NCBI GenBank assembly: GCA_023444055.1
Contig: JAEZRV010000045.1
Location: 1-64,000, forward strand
Direction of reading: 5' to 3'
Length of the DNA stretch: 64,000 bases
Source: Bacillota bacterium
Lineage (GTDB): Bacteria; Bacillota; Clostridia; Acetivibrionales; DSM-1351
The notes beneath the pieces were generated by a model. It was given only the letters and a program-made list of their open reading frames with translations. It did not search any database and had not been told where the DNA came from. Shown piece by piece: positions 37,285 through 47,500 of this stretch. Made by a program: the position numbers and the translations under genes. Numbering within the stretch: position 1 is the stretch's first letter; every line of letters starts with the position of its first letter.

Positions 37285-37314
37285 ATGACTGAAAATAAAA
37301 GAATAAAGCTATAA
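37285..37314 (+). other. Nine-codon ORF with a good ribosome site
   Basis: CGGAGG (37272-37277) precedes an ATG at 37285 that opens only nine codons (MTENKRIKL) before TAA. It sits 52 bases before the GNAT gene. It may be a leader peptide or the surviving start of a deleted gene. Confidence 0.25.
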
Positions 37315-37366
37315 TGGAAGAGGAATTTCAAGTTTAAAGTACAACATATTTGAATCTGGAGGCATA

Positions 37367-37936
37367 ATGGCAGAATTATTTGATGCATTTCCACATATAG
37401 AAAATGATAGAGTAATTATTAAAAAAATGGTGGAAAGTGACGTGCCTGCATTGTCGGAAATAAGCAATAATGACAATGTATATAAGTACATACCACCTTT
37501 CCTATACAAGAAAAACGATAAATTTTTGAAGACAGCAATTAATAATCTTGGAGGAAGAGATTTTGACAAGAAGAAGTTAATTATTGCTGGAGTTTATTTA
37601 AAGGACAACCCAGATAGACTTATAGGTCTAGCAGAAATGTTTGATTATAAAAAGAGAGAAAATAAGATAACGGTGGGTTATCGCTTAAACGAGGGTTACT
37701 GGAATCAAAAGATTGTGACAAATATATTAAAACTTATGATGGAATACTTAGTAAATGATATTGGTATTACAACTCTCCAAGCTCTTGTTATGCCTGAAAA
37801 CATTAATTCCTCAAAATTATTGTTGAATAATGGATTTATAAAAGAGGATTATACTGTTCAAGAAAAGAATTGGGGTGGACAAGAAGTTGTAACAGTTGAT
37901 GTATATACATTCACTTCAGTCAGTAAGAATTTTTAA
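37367..37936 (+). CDS. GNAT family N-acetyltransferase (RimJ/RimL type)
   Basis: This 189-residue protein begins with the RimJ/RimL-type entry ENDRVIIKKMVESDVPALSE and contains ITVGYRLNEGYWNQKIVT, the acetyl-CoA-binding region. It then has LQALVMPENINSSKLLLNNG, where the N-x-x-S/A-x-x-L-x-x-x-G-F pattern marks the end of the fold. GGAGG precedes the ATG. Such enzymes acetylate protein N-termini, antibiotics or small amines. The substrate is not predictable. It follows the ABC operon but is probably transcribed separately. Confidence 0.82.
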   Translation: MAELFDAFPHIENDRVIIKKMVESDVPALSEISNNDNVYKYIPPFLYKKNDKFLKTAINNLGGRDFDKKKLIIAGVYLKDNPDRLIGLAEMFDYKKRENKITVGYRLNEGYWNQKIVTNILKLMMEYLVNDIGITTLQALVMPENINSSKLLLNNGFIKEDYTVQEKNWGGQEVVTVDVYTFTSVSKNF

Positions 37937-38180
37937 TAATGAAAAGAGGCTTTGTAAACTTTTATAGCCTAAAATGGCAAAAAGGTGCAAAATAACTTGT
38001 ACATTGGCACAAAAACTAATAAAATAGGATTGACAATCTGTGGGAAATTGAGGTGCTGAAATGCTCAGCTGTATTTATAGTGATGATACATTCAAAATAA
38101 AATTAATGGATTTCTTTTGTTGTTATAGTTGAGTAGAATGCTTATAACAGCAAATTGATTCAATTGAGGTGGGTTGAGAT

Positions 38181-39431
38181 ATGTATGCACAAAAGGAGAA
38201 ATCGAAAGATAAAAAAAGTAGGGCTGATGCCAATTCTGTTGCTCAGAATAGTGGAGTGAGGCAAGGTTTTGGATTTATGGATAATAGGCATGCGGCTATT
38301 GCACAAAGAAAATTGCAGGAGATTTCAAAGAGTCACTCACAAAATGCTCATTTAAACCCTATCCAAAAATATTCTAAAACATCAGATGGCAAAATGTATT
38401 CATCTCAGAAAAATCTTGTATTAGAGAGGGATATGTCAAAGGAATTTTACGCCACAGATACCGGATTTAAAAAAAATGCAGATGCCTTGAAAAGAGGAAA
38501 GGTGAGCAATATTGAATTTTCAAAAGGGGAAACAAAGAAGTTCGAGGAAGTATCAGATGAGACATTCTCAAAGGTTACACCTCGGTTCAAGAATATAGAC
38601 CGCAACGAAATGAAAAGCGAAACGACCCTGAACGATGAGCGCGAAGAATCAGCATCTGCAATCCCTGCTTGGTATAACCCACATTGGTTATGGGCAAAAT
38701 TGGTAAATATTAACTCGGGATTTAGGCCTAGATACTTTCAAGAATATTTATCAAGTATAAGCGACCATAAATCAAAAGTACAAATGAACAGTCAAGAATT
38801 AAAAAACAGGGAAGCAAAAAAAAACTATATGCGTGAGGCTATCACCACTTTGAATTCCATATTAGGTATGATTAACAAGGGTTCGGATGACGACATACAA
38901 GATATCACAAAGGTTATGAACGCAGAAGCATCTGTATTAAATGTGATTCAGAAAAGTACATTAGATTACATTAACTTTAATTGGCCAAAACAAAGTAAGA
39001 AAAGTATAAGGGATGGACTTCATATTATTGTTGATAAGCGAAAAAAAGAAATCGAGATTGAATTGACTGATATGTCAGACTCTCCTTATTTGCCAACTGA
39101 TTGTGGACAAATGTCACGTTTTCTCAAAGGGGATGAGGCAGAAAATATAAAAGCAAGAGACAAAAAAAAGCCCGAAGTTGGGGATTACTATTCAATTGAT
39201 TATTCCAAGCGAGAGGATGGACCTTGGCCATATCATTACGCGACTATCCTCTTTAAGGATGGTGCAGATACAGTCACATTAGAGGATGCTGCTGGTCAAG
39301 CAACTTCGTTTGAAAAAGATCATTGGTATTTTATGATGTATGGTAATAAAAAGACACAAAGTTTCAAAGAAAAAACAGATGCTGAATTTGATAGGAGGGC
39401 AAAGATTTCGAAAAAAATGGAAAAGAAATGA
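38181..39431 (+). CDS. Putative polymorphic/eCIS-type effector with papain-like C-terminal domain
   Basis: This 416-residue protein has no signal peptide. Its N-terminus contains GFGFMDNRHAAIAQRKLQEI (residues 29-48). That resembles the 'DNRPEAIAQRKLQE' head I associate with DUF4157 proteins and extracellular-contractile-injection cargo. The middle is charged and low-complexity. The C-terminal 140 residues hold a Cys-His-Asp arrangement: TDCGQMSRFL (C308), YHYATILFKDG (H352) and TLEDAAG (D369), followed by HWYFMMYG. That suggests a papain-like protease, deamidase or acyltransferase toxin. No immunity gene or injection-system gene is seen nearby. Function is inference from motifs. Confidence 0.5.
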   Translation: MYAQKEKSKDKKSRADANSVAQNSGVRQGFGFMDNRHAAIAQRKLQEISKSHSQNAHLNPIQKYSKTSDGKMYSSQKNLVLERDMSKEFYATDTGFKKNADALKRGKVSNIEFSKGETKKFEEVSDETFSKVTPRFKNIDRNEMKSETTLNDEREESASAIPAWYNPHWLWAKLVNINSGFRPRYFQEYLSSISDHKSKVQMNSQELKNREAKKNYMREAITTLNSILGMINKGSDDDIQDITKVMNAEASVLNVIQKSTLDYINFNWPKQSKKSIRDGLHIIVDKRKKEIEIELTDMSDSPYLPTDCGQMSRFLKGDEAENIKARDKKKPEVGDYYSIDYSKREDGPWPYHYATILFKDGADTVTLEDAAGQATSFEKDHWYFMMYGNKKTQSFKEKTDAEFDRRAKISKKMEKK

Positions 39432-39475
39432 CGGAAGGCTAAAAACTGCGTCAGTTACTTTTGTTATGGGATTTT

Positions 39476-39623
39476 TTAAAATAGCCTCTGTTTATACTCA
39501 TGTCTTAGTTCCCAAGTAGTTGCTTCGCAAAGTGGAATTGAATACCACTCCATAAGCCTTACTTTATATTCATTTTCACGAGAGACTGATTCATGTGCAC
39601 GCTTATTAGTTAACTTAGATGGT
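39476..39623 (-). pseudogene. Possible gene remnant (open, protein-like stretch without a start)
   Basis: The minus strand is open for about 48 codons with protein-like composition, including YKVRLMEWYSIP and TTWELRHEYKQ, and ends at TAA (39476-39478). No start codon or ribosome site fits. It may be the tail of a decayed gene. I cannot assign a family. Confidence 0.2.
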
Positions 39624-39638
39624 CATAGGCAATGTCTC

Positions 39639-40184
39639 TTACAGCTTGCTAACCCATTCTTCTAGAGTAAGGACTTTGCTGAATCTTGAAGCTTGTATTA
39701 TTAGAATGGTTTTATGAAGAGCTTCAGCAGAAATAGTACCTGCATTATTTGATAACTGTATTGTGCCTGTAGCGTCTGATAAAAATTCTACGGAGTAGCC
39801 CATATGCATTGCTTGTCTGGCAGTTGTATCACAGCACATCTGAGACATATAACCTGCTATAGTTATAGTGTCAATTTCCATATCCTTTAGTACTTGTTCT
39901 AAGTTAGTATTATTGAAACTACTAGGTAGATTTTTTTCAATAATGTGGCAATGTTTTCTGGTAATCAGTTCATTAGGAATTTCCCATTCGTTACTTCCTT
40001 TTTTAAAGGTCAATGCATTCTCTTGGAGGGAGGTATGTTGAATAAGTATAACTGGAATATTCTTCTCATTTGCTGTGTCCACTGCTTTTAAAATGTTATT
40101 TAAGCTATTAATAGGATATTGAATGGGTAATTTTCCGGATATGTACTCGTTTTGTACATCAATTACTAACAATGCTCGCTTCAT
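39639..40184 (-). CDS. Isochorismatase-family cysteine hydrolase
   Basis: This 181-residue protein has the nicotinamidase/isochorismatase triad: D9 in LLVIDVQNEY, K84 in IEKNLPSSF and C117 in GYMSQMCCDTTAR. Family members hydrolyse isochorismate, nicotinamide, N-carbamoyl compounds or related amides. Size and motifs are complete. AGGAG-like bases precede the start on the minus strand. It stands alone between a plus-strand effector-like gene and dcd. The substrate is unknown. Confidence 0.85.
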   Translation of the reverse strand: MKRALLVIDVQNEYISGKLPIQYPINSLNNILKAVDTANEKNIPVILIQHTSLQENALTFKKGSNEWEIPNELITRKHCHIIEKNLPSSFNNTNLEQVLKDMEIDTITIAGYMSQMCCDTTARQAMHMGYSVEFLSDATGTIQLSNNAGTISAEALHKTILIIQASRFSKVLTLEEWVSKL

Positions 40185-40537
40185 AAAAACACTCCTTTAA
40201 TAAAAAGTTTTGTAAGGTTTAAGTTACTTATTTTCCAGTTACAAACCTCACGTTTTAATAAATAAATTCAAAAAATTATGTTTCTAGTGAAATGCACATG
40301 TGGGTTTATATGGTAATACCATTATACAATATTTAATTTCAAATTGGTAGAAACTGATAAGTTAACAAGCTATGTAAACGGTGGTAATTTATCCATACTT
40401 CCTCAACAGATGGTGAAATATGTATACAGGAACACTATATAGCTTACTTATGCTAGATAAAAAAAGATTATTATTGTATAATATGGGCGTATGGGACTTA
40501 TTCCCTAAAGGACACTTTTATTACGGAGGTTATTTGA
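40185..40537. other. Intergenic region between divergent genes, with candidate dcd promoter
   Basis: This is an AT-rich gap of 353 bases. TATAAT at 40477-40482 with TAGATA 17 bases upstream (40454-40459) is a reasonable promoter for dcd, giving a leader of about 50 bases. The minus-strand gene must also start here, but I see no clear promoter for it. No RNA gene or notable repeat is visible. Confidence 0.4.
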
Positions 40538-41056
40538 ATGATACTTTCAGGTCTTGAAATAAAGAAACGAATTGGCACTGACATAATAATAGAACCTTTT
40601 AACGAGAAATACATTAATCCTAACAGTTATAATCTGCGTTTGCACAACGAATTATTAGTTTACGAAGATGATATCTTAGACATGAAAAAGCCTAATAAGA
40701 CAAGAGGCATTACTATTCCAGAGGAAGGACTTGTGCTTCAACCGGGTAGATTATATTTGGGGAGGACTCTTGAATATACAAAAACCGAAAATTATGTTCC
40801 GATGTTGGAAGGGCGTTCTTCCATAGGCAGGCTCGGTCTATATATACATGTAACCGCAGGATTTGGAGACGTTGGGTTTAGCGGATATTGGACATTAGAA
40901 ATTCAGTGTGTTCATCCTATAAGGATATATCCAGGAGTTGAGATTTGCCAGATATACTACCATTCTATTGAAGGCGATTATGAAAAATACTGTAGCGGAA
41001 AGTACCAGAACAATACCGGTGTACAACCAAGTTTACTTTATAAGGATTTCAAGTAG
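40538..41056 (+). CDS. dcd: dCTP deaminase
   Basis: This 172-residue protein matches dCTP deaminase. NPNSYNLRLHNELLVYE is the N-terminal block. LEGRSSIGRLGLYIHVTAG and FGDVGFSGYWTLEI carry the substrate-binding and catalytic residues (the E in the second block after A-G-F-G-D). The C-terminal region YCSGKYQNNTGVQPS is the usual closing segment. The enzyme deaminates dCTP to dUTP for thymidylate synthesis, and some members also hydrolyse dUTP. GGAGG precedes the ATG at 40538. The gene is monocistronic or heads a short unit with the VOC protein. Confidence 0.93.
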   Translation: MILSGLEIKKRIGTDIIIEPFNEKYINPNSYNLRLHNELLVYEDDILDMKKPNKTRGITIPEEGLVLQPGRLYLGRTLEYTKTENYVPMLEGRSSIGRLGLYIHVTAGFGDVGFSGYWTLEIQCVHPIRIYPGVEICQIYYHSIEGDYEKYCSGKYQNNTGVQPSLLYKDFK

Positions 41057-41103
41057 GGTACAATAGACAGAAGTAATAAAATTCAAAATGGAGAATATAT
41101 ATT

Positions 41104-41517
41104 ATGAAAATTATACCAATGATTAATTTTAACGGACAATGTGATGAGGCAATTGAACTATATAAGAAGGCGTTTAATTGTACAGTTAGATGCTTATTAC
41201 ATTATTCAGATGCAGTAAATAATGGATGGGAACAGCCAAACCCAGAGCTTGACAGAAGGGTGTATCATTCGGAAATTTTGTTTGGGGATCAAGAAGTGCG
41301 TTTCTGTGATTGCTCTATGGAGGAAGCTGAATTAAGTCAAAAAGTTGTTCAGGCTGTTAGCTTTGACACTGCCGAAGAAGTTGAGGCATCATTTACAATA
41401 TTAAGTGAAGGTGGAGAAGTGATTCAGCCATTGTCCAGACCACCATTCTTAGTAATTATAGGTACTGTAAGGGATAAGTTTGGTATCCAATGGCAGCTAG
41501 TATGTGATTATAAGTAA
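41104..41517 (+). CDS. VOC-superfamily (PhnB/glyoxalase-like) protein
   Basis: This 137-residue protein begins MKIIPMINFNGQCDEAIELY, typical of PhnB-like VOC proteins (F-x-G-x-A/C-x-E-A-I-x-F-Y). Later blocks are LFGDQEVRFCDC and FGIQWQLVCDY, the latter closing the second beta-alpha-beta unit. Members bind metals or small molecules, and many confer mild resistance or have no known role. It lies 47 bases after dcd. Nothing indicates a ligand. Confidence 0.8.
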   Translation: MKIIPMINFNGQCDEAIELYKKAFNCTVRCLLHYSDAVNNGWEQPNPELDRRVYHSEILFGDQEVRFCDCSMEEAELSQKVVQAVSFDTAEEVEASFTILSEGGEVIQPLSRPPFLVIIGTVRDKFGIQWQLVCDYK

Positions 41518-41664
41518 ACATTCAATATTAAATAAAATTGCTTCAGCTTCATTACTTTAACTTGATTGAAATAATATATCTGTATGTTCCATTTTCACGC
41601 GAAGTTAATAGCAGCCTACAGGATAGTATTAGAAAGAAATAACATATTAGAAGGAGAGTTGAAG

Positions 41665-43098
41665 GTGAAAACTAAAAGAAAAAATTTGATGTTATTTTTA
41701 TGCAGTTTAATTACCATATACATGTTTACAGGATGTTCCTTAACCAGATCTGGTGTTGCAAATAACTCAGTTTTATCAAATAATAGTTCCGAAGGGATTA
41801 CAGAATTGTCAAAAGGCAGATTAGATTCTCTTGAAAAAATAGAAATAGGGGGCATTGAGCAATGGATTTACATGACCTCCAATGATATATCAAAACCTGT
41901 TTTACTATTTTTACATGGTGGTCCGGGTTATACAATGCTTCCCATTCTCCATGAATATAACAGAGAGCTTGAGGATCACTTTCTAGTTGTTAACTGGGAT
42001 CAAAGGGGTGCCGGCTTATCCTATTCCGGTGATATACCTGATGACAGTATGACACTAAAGCAGTTTGTTTCAGACCTTCATGAGCTGACAGATTATTTAA
42101 AAACAAGATTCAAGAAAAAGAAAATCTTCATTGTCGGACATTCATTTGGCACATTAGTAGGTATTAAAGCTATAAGTGAGTATCCTGAGGATTATTACGC
42201 TTTTGCAAGTGTAGGGCAATTTGTTAATTTTGCTGAGAATGAGCAGTTTTCCTATGACTTTGCATTAAAATCTGCTCAGGAAAATCATAATTCAAAAGCA
42301 ATTAAACAGCTCACTAGTGTTGGAAGACCTAATGGAAGTGGTAGGTATTATGACGACAGCGGTTATGAAATAACTTTGAGGTGGATGGAATACTATGGAG
42401 GGGATATCTATGGTGAAACATCAACTGAAAAGCTTGAGGATGAAATTGCATATAGTGATTTGTATAAGGGCTATAGGGAGAAAATCGAGAATGGTTATGA
42501 GTTCTCAGATCTTTTATTTGAGGATGAGGAAGTACTGAATGTAAATCTTAAGGAACAGATAAAAAGTGTTAATGTTCCAATATATTTTTTACAGGGCAGA
42601 CATGATAATGATACACCTTCTAAACTTGTTGAGGAGTATTTTAATATTCTGAGTGCACCTAAGAAGGAGCTAATTTGGTTCGAAAATTCTGCACACTTTC
42701 CGTTTTATGAAGAGTCTGATAAATTCAGTAAAGCCTTGATTGAGAAGGTATTGCCGGTAGCACAGAATGGTATTATTGGAAAATGGGCAGGTTCATATAC
42801 AACAGATCAGGTGACAAATACAGCTGAGTTAAATGTAGCCAGAGAGACAGATGGCAGGTTATCTGCAGAATTTTCTTTTCATTCTTCAGATAATACCATA
42901 GAGGGAAAGTATAAAATGACTGTATTCTATAATCCTGAAAATGGGTCAATTACTCTTTCCGGACAAGAATGGATAGAGAGACCTTCTCAGTATCAAATGG
43001 TAAATCTAGTTGGAAGTGCTACAAACGATAAAATAGAAGGTTCTGTTACTCTATCAGATAATGCAACTGTACTTGGAGAGTTTCACTTAAAAAAGTAA
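41665..43098 (+). CDS. Lipoprotein alpha/beta hydrolase (proline iminopeptidase-like) with C-terminal beta domain
   Basis: This 477-residue protein starts at GTG 41665 (AAGGAG eight bases upstream). The N-terminal hydrophobic segment ends in YMFTGC, a lipobox, so it should be anchored on the outer face of the membrane. The hydrolase core has FLHGGPGYT, WDQRGAG, nucleophile GHSFGTLVG, acid region QGRHDNDTP and ENSAHFPF for the catalytic His, as in proline iminopeptidases. The last 100 residues (IIGKWAGSYTT onward) look like a small lipocalin-like beta domain. It probably cleaves peptides or esters outside the cell. An open frame extends upstream to 41584 but has no ribosome site. Confidence 0.83.
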   Translation: MKTKRKNLMLFLCSLITIYMFTGCSLTRSGVANNSVLSNNSSEGITELSKGRLDSLEKIEIGGIEQWIYMTSNDISKPVLLFLHGGPGYTMLPILHEYNRELEDHFLVVNWDQRGAGLSYSGDIPDDSMTLKQFVSDLHELTDYLKTRFKKKKIFIVGHSFGTLVGIKAISEYPEDYYAFASVGQFVNFAENEQFSYDFALKSAQENHNSKAIKQLTSVGRPNGSGRYYDDSGYEITLRWMEYYGGDIYGETSTEKLEDEIAYSDLYKGYREKIENGYEFSDLLFEDEEVLNVNLKEQIKSVNVPIYFLQGRHDNDTPSKLVEEYFNILSAPKKELIWFENSAHFPFYEESDKFSKALIEKVLPVAQNGIIGKWAGSYTTDQVTNTAELNVARETDGRLSAEFSFHSSDNTIEGKYKMTVFYNPENGSITLSGQEWIERPSQYQMVNLVGSATNDKIEGSVTLSDNATVLGEFHLKK

Positions 43099-43155
43099 AC
43101 TAACTCAACTAGTATCTTATAAAAAATATACTGTTTTATGATAAGTAATTTTAAA

Positions 43156-43199
43156 AGCTCTAGACCTTGCTTCATGGTCAGGGCTTTTTTATTTTTTTC
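43156..43199 (+). terminator. Intrinsic terminator after the lipoprotein hydrolase
   Basis: AGCTCT-A-GACC pairs with GGTC-AGGGCT across the loop TTGCTTCAT, followed by TTTTTTATTTTTTT. This is a classic Rho-independent terminator 58 bases after the stop codon. Confidence 0.85.
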
Positions 43200-43302
43200 T
43201 TCCCCCCCTAAAAAATGTTTTTGCTTTTGAATAACTATAGGGCGTGAGTAAATGGAAGCTAATACTGTTAGTCAAAGTTATTGAAAAATATGTAAAGGTT
43301 GG

Positions 43303-44442
43303 ATGGGGAGAATGAAAGTTTTTTTTCAAAGTATTATTTCAAGAGAAGCAGTTAATAAAAAAAGGCAGTTGGAAATTGATATTACTAGAGGATTGGCAGT
43401 TCTATTTATGATTTTAGTACATGTCTCAGGTGAATTCTTGGATACAAGTTCATCTTCTACTGTTTTTGCAAAAGTTGTAGATTTTCTGGGGACTATACCA
43501 GCAGCACCTATTTTCATGTTTGTTATGGGGGTTGGTTTTGTATATTCAAAAAATCAGCAACCTCTCAAATTATTTAAAAGAGGATTGATAGTTTTTTGCT
43601 CAGGGTATGTTTTAAATGCTGTCAGAGGTTTTATTCCATTTTATATTGGAACACGATTACAATACTACTCTATAAATTTAGATGGAAATGCATGGTACCA
43701 TTATCTTATAGAAGTAGATATTCTTCAGTTTGCAGGATTAGCAATGATTGTTGTTGCCTTACTTAAAGCTATTAGGTTAAAGGAGTATTTTTATCCACTT
43801 ATAGCAATTGGTGCAGGTGTTGCGGCTCCTTTTGTATGGGGAATTAAGACAGGATACACAATAGTTGATGTATTCCTAGCAAATATTTTTGGAGGTACAA
43901 ATTATGCTTTTCACCCTTTATTTTCTTGGATTTCCTACCCTCTCATGGGTGCTTTCTTTGGGTGGTTGCTTATCAGATGTAAAAGTAAAAACAAGTTTTA
44001 TTTGTTAACAGTTCTATTGTCGGTTATAGTTGCTATACCGTGTTTAATTTATTTATTTACGCATCAAAGCATTGATTTGGGAATAGTAACTGGTAGCTCC
44101 TATAACTACTTCCACCACGGCTTATTGTCTAATCTACTGTTTAATTCATTTATTATATGCTGGCTGGCAATTTGGCATCTAACAGCTACAGTGTTGCCTG
44201 AATTTATTAAAAATAGACTATTATTCTTGAGCAAGGGAGTTACAGAGATATATTTTATTCATTGGATAATTATTGGCTGGTGCTCGTTCCTACTTCTTGA
44301 TACATACAATATTCCAAAGACAATTATTTTAATGATTCTAATGGTATTCCTCTCAGACAGAACAGCGCACTTATATTTTAATATCAGAGAAAGACTGGCT
44401 GAACCAAATGAGACAGATATACCTGCAATTCCAAATAATTAA
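43303..44442 (+). CDS. Multi-pass membrane acyltransferase-like protein (DUF1624 / acyltransferase 3 type)
   Basis: This 379-residue protein has about ten hydrophobic segments. The N-terminal motif EIDITRGLAVLFMILVHVSG carries the R-G and H residues typical of DUF1624 / heparan-glucosaminide-acetyltransferase-like and acyltransferase-3 proteins. They move acyl groups across or at the membrane. The gene ends 72 bases before the poly-amino-acid-synthetase-like gene and could modify or anchor its product (inference). Start 43303 has AAAGG close upstream; ATG 43312 is an alternative. Confidence 0.72.
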   Translation: MGRMKVFFQSIISREAVNKKRQLEIDITRGLAVLFMILVHVSGEFLDTSSSSTVFAKVVDFLGTIPAAPIFMFVMGVGFVYSKNQQPLKLFKRGLIVFCSGYVLNAVRGFIPFYIGTRLQYYSINLDGNAWYHYLIEVDILQFAGLAMIVVALLKAIRLKEYFYPLIAIGAGVAAPFVWGIKTGYTIVDVFLANIFGGTNYAFHPLFSWISYPLMGAFFGWLLIRCKSKNKFYLLTVLLSVIVAIPCLIYLFTHQSIDLGIVTGSSYNYFHHGLLSNLLFNSFIICWLAIWHLTATVLPEFIKNRLLFLSKGVTEIYFIHWIIIGWCSFLLLDTYNIPKTIILMILMVFLSDRTAHLYFNIRERLAEPNETDIPAIPNN

Positions 44443-44513
44443 AAATAACTGAATAACTCACAAGTGGTTTTTGAAGTGTAATGAAAGTTATATAAAAGGC
44501 GTGGGAGGTTAAT

Positions 44514-47500
44514 ATGAAAAGTAGTTTAGCAACAAAGCTAGTTATTACAAAAGCGAAATCACCGAAATTAGGGAAGTCTGGCCTTGAAAATAATGCTGAG
44601 GTAACTGGTGCATTTATTTATGGTCCGAAAATACCGGATATTATTAAGGATGAATGTCTTTTTGAATTATTTGAAGAAACTGTTAATAAATTTCCAGATA
44701 ATAAGGCTATAATTTTTGAAGATAAAAGCATTACATATAAAGAACTAAATGTAATGGCAAATCAAGTAGCATGGATGCTTCGTGAAAAAGGTGTGGTTAG
44801 TAATGATAGAGTTGCAATATTCATGCCAAAATCTATCGAATGTTATGCAGCTATTCTAGGTACGATGAAAGCTGGTGCTTGCTATATACCACTTGACCCA
44901 GGCTATCCTGAAGATAGGGTAAAATATATTGCAGAGGATAGTGCTGCGAAGTATGTATTGGTATTAAAGGGTATGGGCAACCATTATCCTATGGGGAATT
45001 CAATAGAAATCAGTACTAAGGAGCTTAAAAAGTATCCTACAAATGACATTACAAGAGAACAGTCAGGTGTTGACAGAGATTCTTTGGCATATATTATTTA
45101 TACCTCTGGTTCAACAGGAAGACCAAAAGGAGTAATGATAGAACATAAATCAGCCTGTAATCTTGTTCGTGCTTCACAGGAAATTTATGAGGTTACTGAT
45201 AAAGATGTTGTATATCAAGGGTTTACTCTTGCCTTTGATGCTTCTGTAGAGGAATTTTGGCTAGCCTTTTTTAACGGTGCAACAATGATTCCTCAGACAG
45301 ATAAAATGAAAAAATCAGGTCCTGATCTTTTTAAGATACTTGCACAGTATAATGTGAGTATTATTTCATGTGTACCAACTCTTTTGTCAATGATTAGTGA
45401 TGAGCTTCCATCACTCAGGCTACTTATCCTTGGAGGTGAGGCCTGTCCTGAGTCGGTTGTACAAAGATTTAAAAAAAGCGGAAGAAGAATATTAAATACC
45501 TATGGGCCAACAGAAGCAACAGTTATTGCCACTTGGTCTGAAATGAATATAGGTGAAAAGGTTACAATTGGTAAGCCGTTACCCAATTACTCTATATATG
45601 TTATTAAAGAGAACAATGAATTAGCTGGTATCGGAGAATCAGGCGAACTTCTTATTGGAGGAATAGGTCTAGCAAGAGGATATGTCGGCAGAGATGACCT
45701 TACAAAAGAGAAATTTATCGAGAATACTTTTCATAAAGCTCCTGATGCACCAAAGAGATTATACAGGTCAGGAGATCTTGTATCAGTAGATCAAGAGGGT
45801 AATATAGACTTTCATGGAAGAATTGATGATCAGGTAAAAATCAGAGGTTACAGAGTTGAGCTATCTGAGATCGAAAATGTTGCAAATGCATTCCCACAAA
45901 TAAAGACATCTGTAGTTAAGGTACATAAGTTCGAGGATTCATCAGAGGCCTTGTGCTTATATGCCGTTCCAAAAGATGATAATATAGGCATTGATGCAGA
46001 TGCTCTTTTCAAAATGATGAAAGAGAGACTTGCAGTATATATGATTCCGCAGCATTTTACCATTCTTAAGGAAATTCCTATGCTCCCAAGTGGAAAAGCT
46101 GATAGAAAAATGCTGCCTGAACCGACTGGAAAAGGATTTTCAGCAAATAGGGAGATTATAGCTCCTACAAATGGTATTGAAGAAAAGATAGCGAATGTAT
46201 ACAAACAGGTATTTAAGAATGAAAGTATATCGATAACTGATCATTTCTTTAACGATCTTGGCGGGCATTCGTTGTTTGCTGCACAAACAGTATCTATTCT
46301 TAGAAAAGAAATAGAATTTAAGGGTCTTAACATTTCGGATTTATATGAAGCTCCTACAATACAGAGTCTTGCTGCAAAATTTTGCAAAGGAAGCAGGAAA
46401 GCGACAAAGTGTAAAGCAAAAAAGCAGAAGCAATTTACTGAAACATCTTCATTATCTCATAAGGTTTGTGGATTTTTTCAAGCTTTATGCCTAATTGCAA
46501 TAACTTTTGTTATTTGTATTCCGATAGGATATATAGTCTACAATATATTTAACGGAGCTTTTCATCTGAAGGAAACCTTGATAGCACTTGCAGTATTCGG
46601 ACTATTGTATAATCCTGTTACACTGGTTATAGCCGTTTTATCTAAATGGATTATTATAGGAAAATATAAGGAAGGAAGCTATCCACTGTGGGGAGTCTAT
46701 TATTTCAGATGGTGGTTAGCTAGACTGTTACAAAGAATGTATCCAGAACACCTTCTAAGCGGTACTCCATTGATGTCTATATATATGAGACTTATGGGTG
46801 CGAAAGTTGGTAAGGATTGTTATATAGGCACTCACCAATTCGGAGCATTCGATCTTATGTCTATTGGTGATAACAGCAGTATATCTCAGGATTGTCAAAT
46901 ACTCGGTTATTCCATTGAAAATGGATGTATTAACTTTGGAGAAATTGATATTGGAAGTAATTGCTATGTTGGAACACATTCTACAATTTGTATTAATTCA
47001 AAAATGAAAGATGGCTCAATGATTAAGGAACAGTCAATGCTTCCTCAAAATCAAACCATACCTGCAGGTGAGTTTTGGGCAGGTTCTCCAGCTAAAAAGG
47101 ATATTCCAGATCAGGATATTATTAATTTAATGGAAAGAAATAATAAAAAGGTTGGCAAATTCAAGAAGGCATTTATAACTCTGTTACACTCTCTTGTTCT
47201 TTGTATATTTGGACTTTTATCAACACTTATCTTCACTCAGGGTTTTGCATTCAGCTATTTTTATTTTACCGATCCCGGTAAGATGGTGCTTTTAAGCCCG
47301 ATTACATCTACATTGATAGTTTTGATGGTATGCGTTGAAATAATAGTACTCAAGAGACTCTTTATGAACCGCTTAAAGCCTGGTGTTTATAGTATTTACT
47401 CCACTTATTATGTGCGCAAATGGGCAGCAGATAATATAGTTTATATAAGTCTTCAAAATCTGCATACCTTATATGCTACTCTTTATACAATACCATTTTT

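Noticed and set aside
37937..38180. Gene or RNA in the gap before the effector-like gene
   Set aside because: No frame, hairpin or promoter pair strong enough to report beyond the GAGGTGGG ribosome site.
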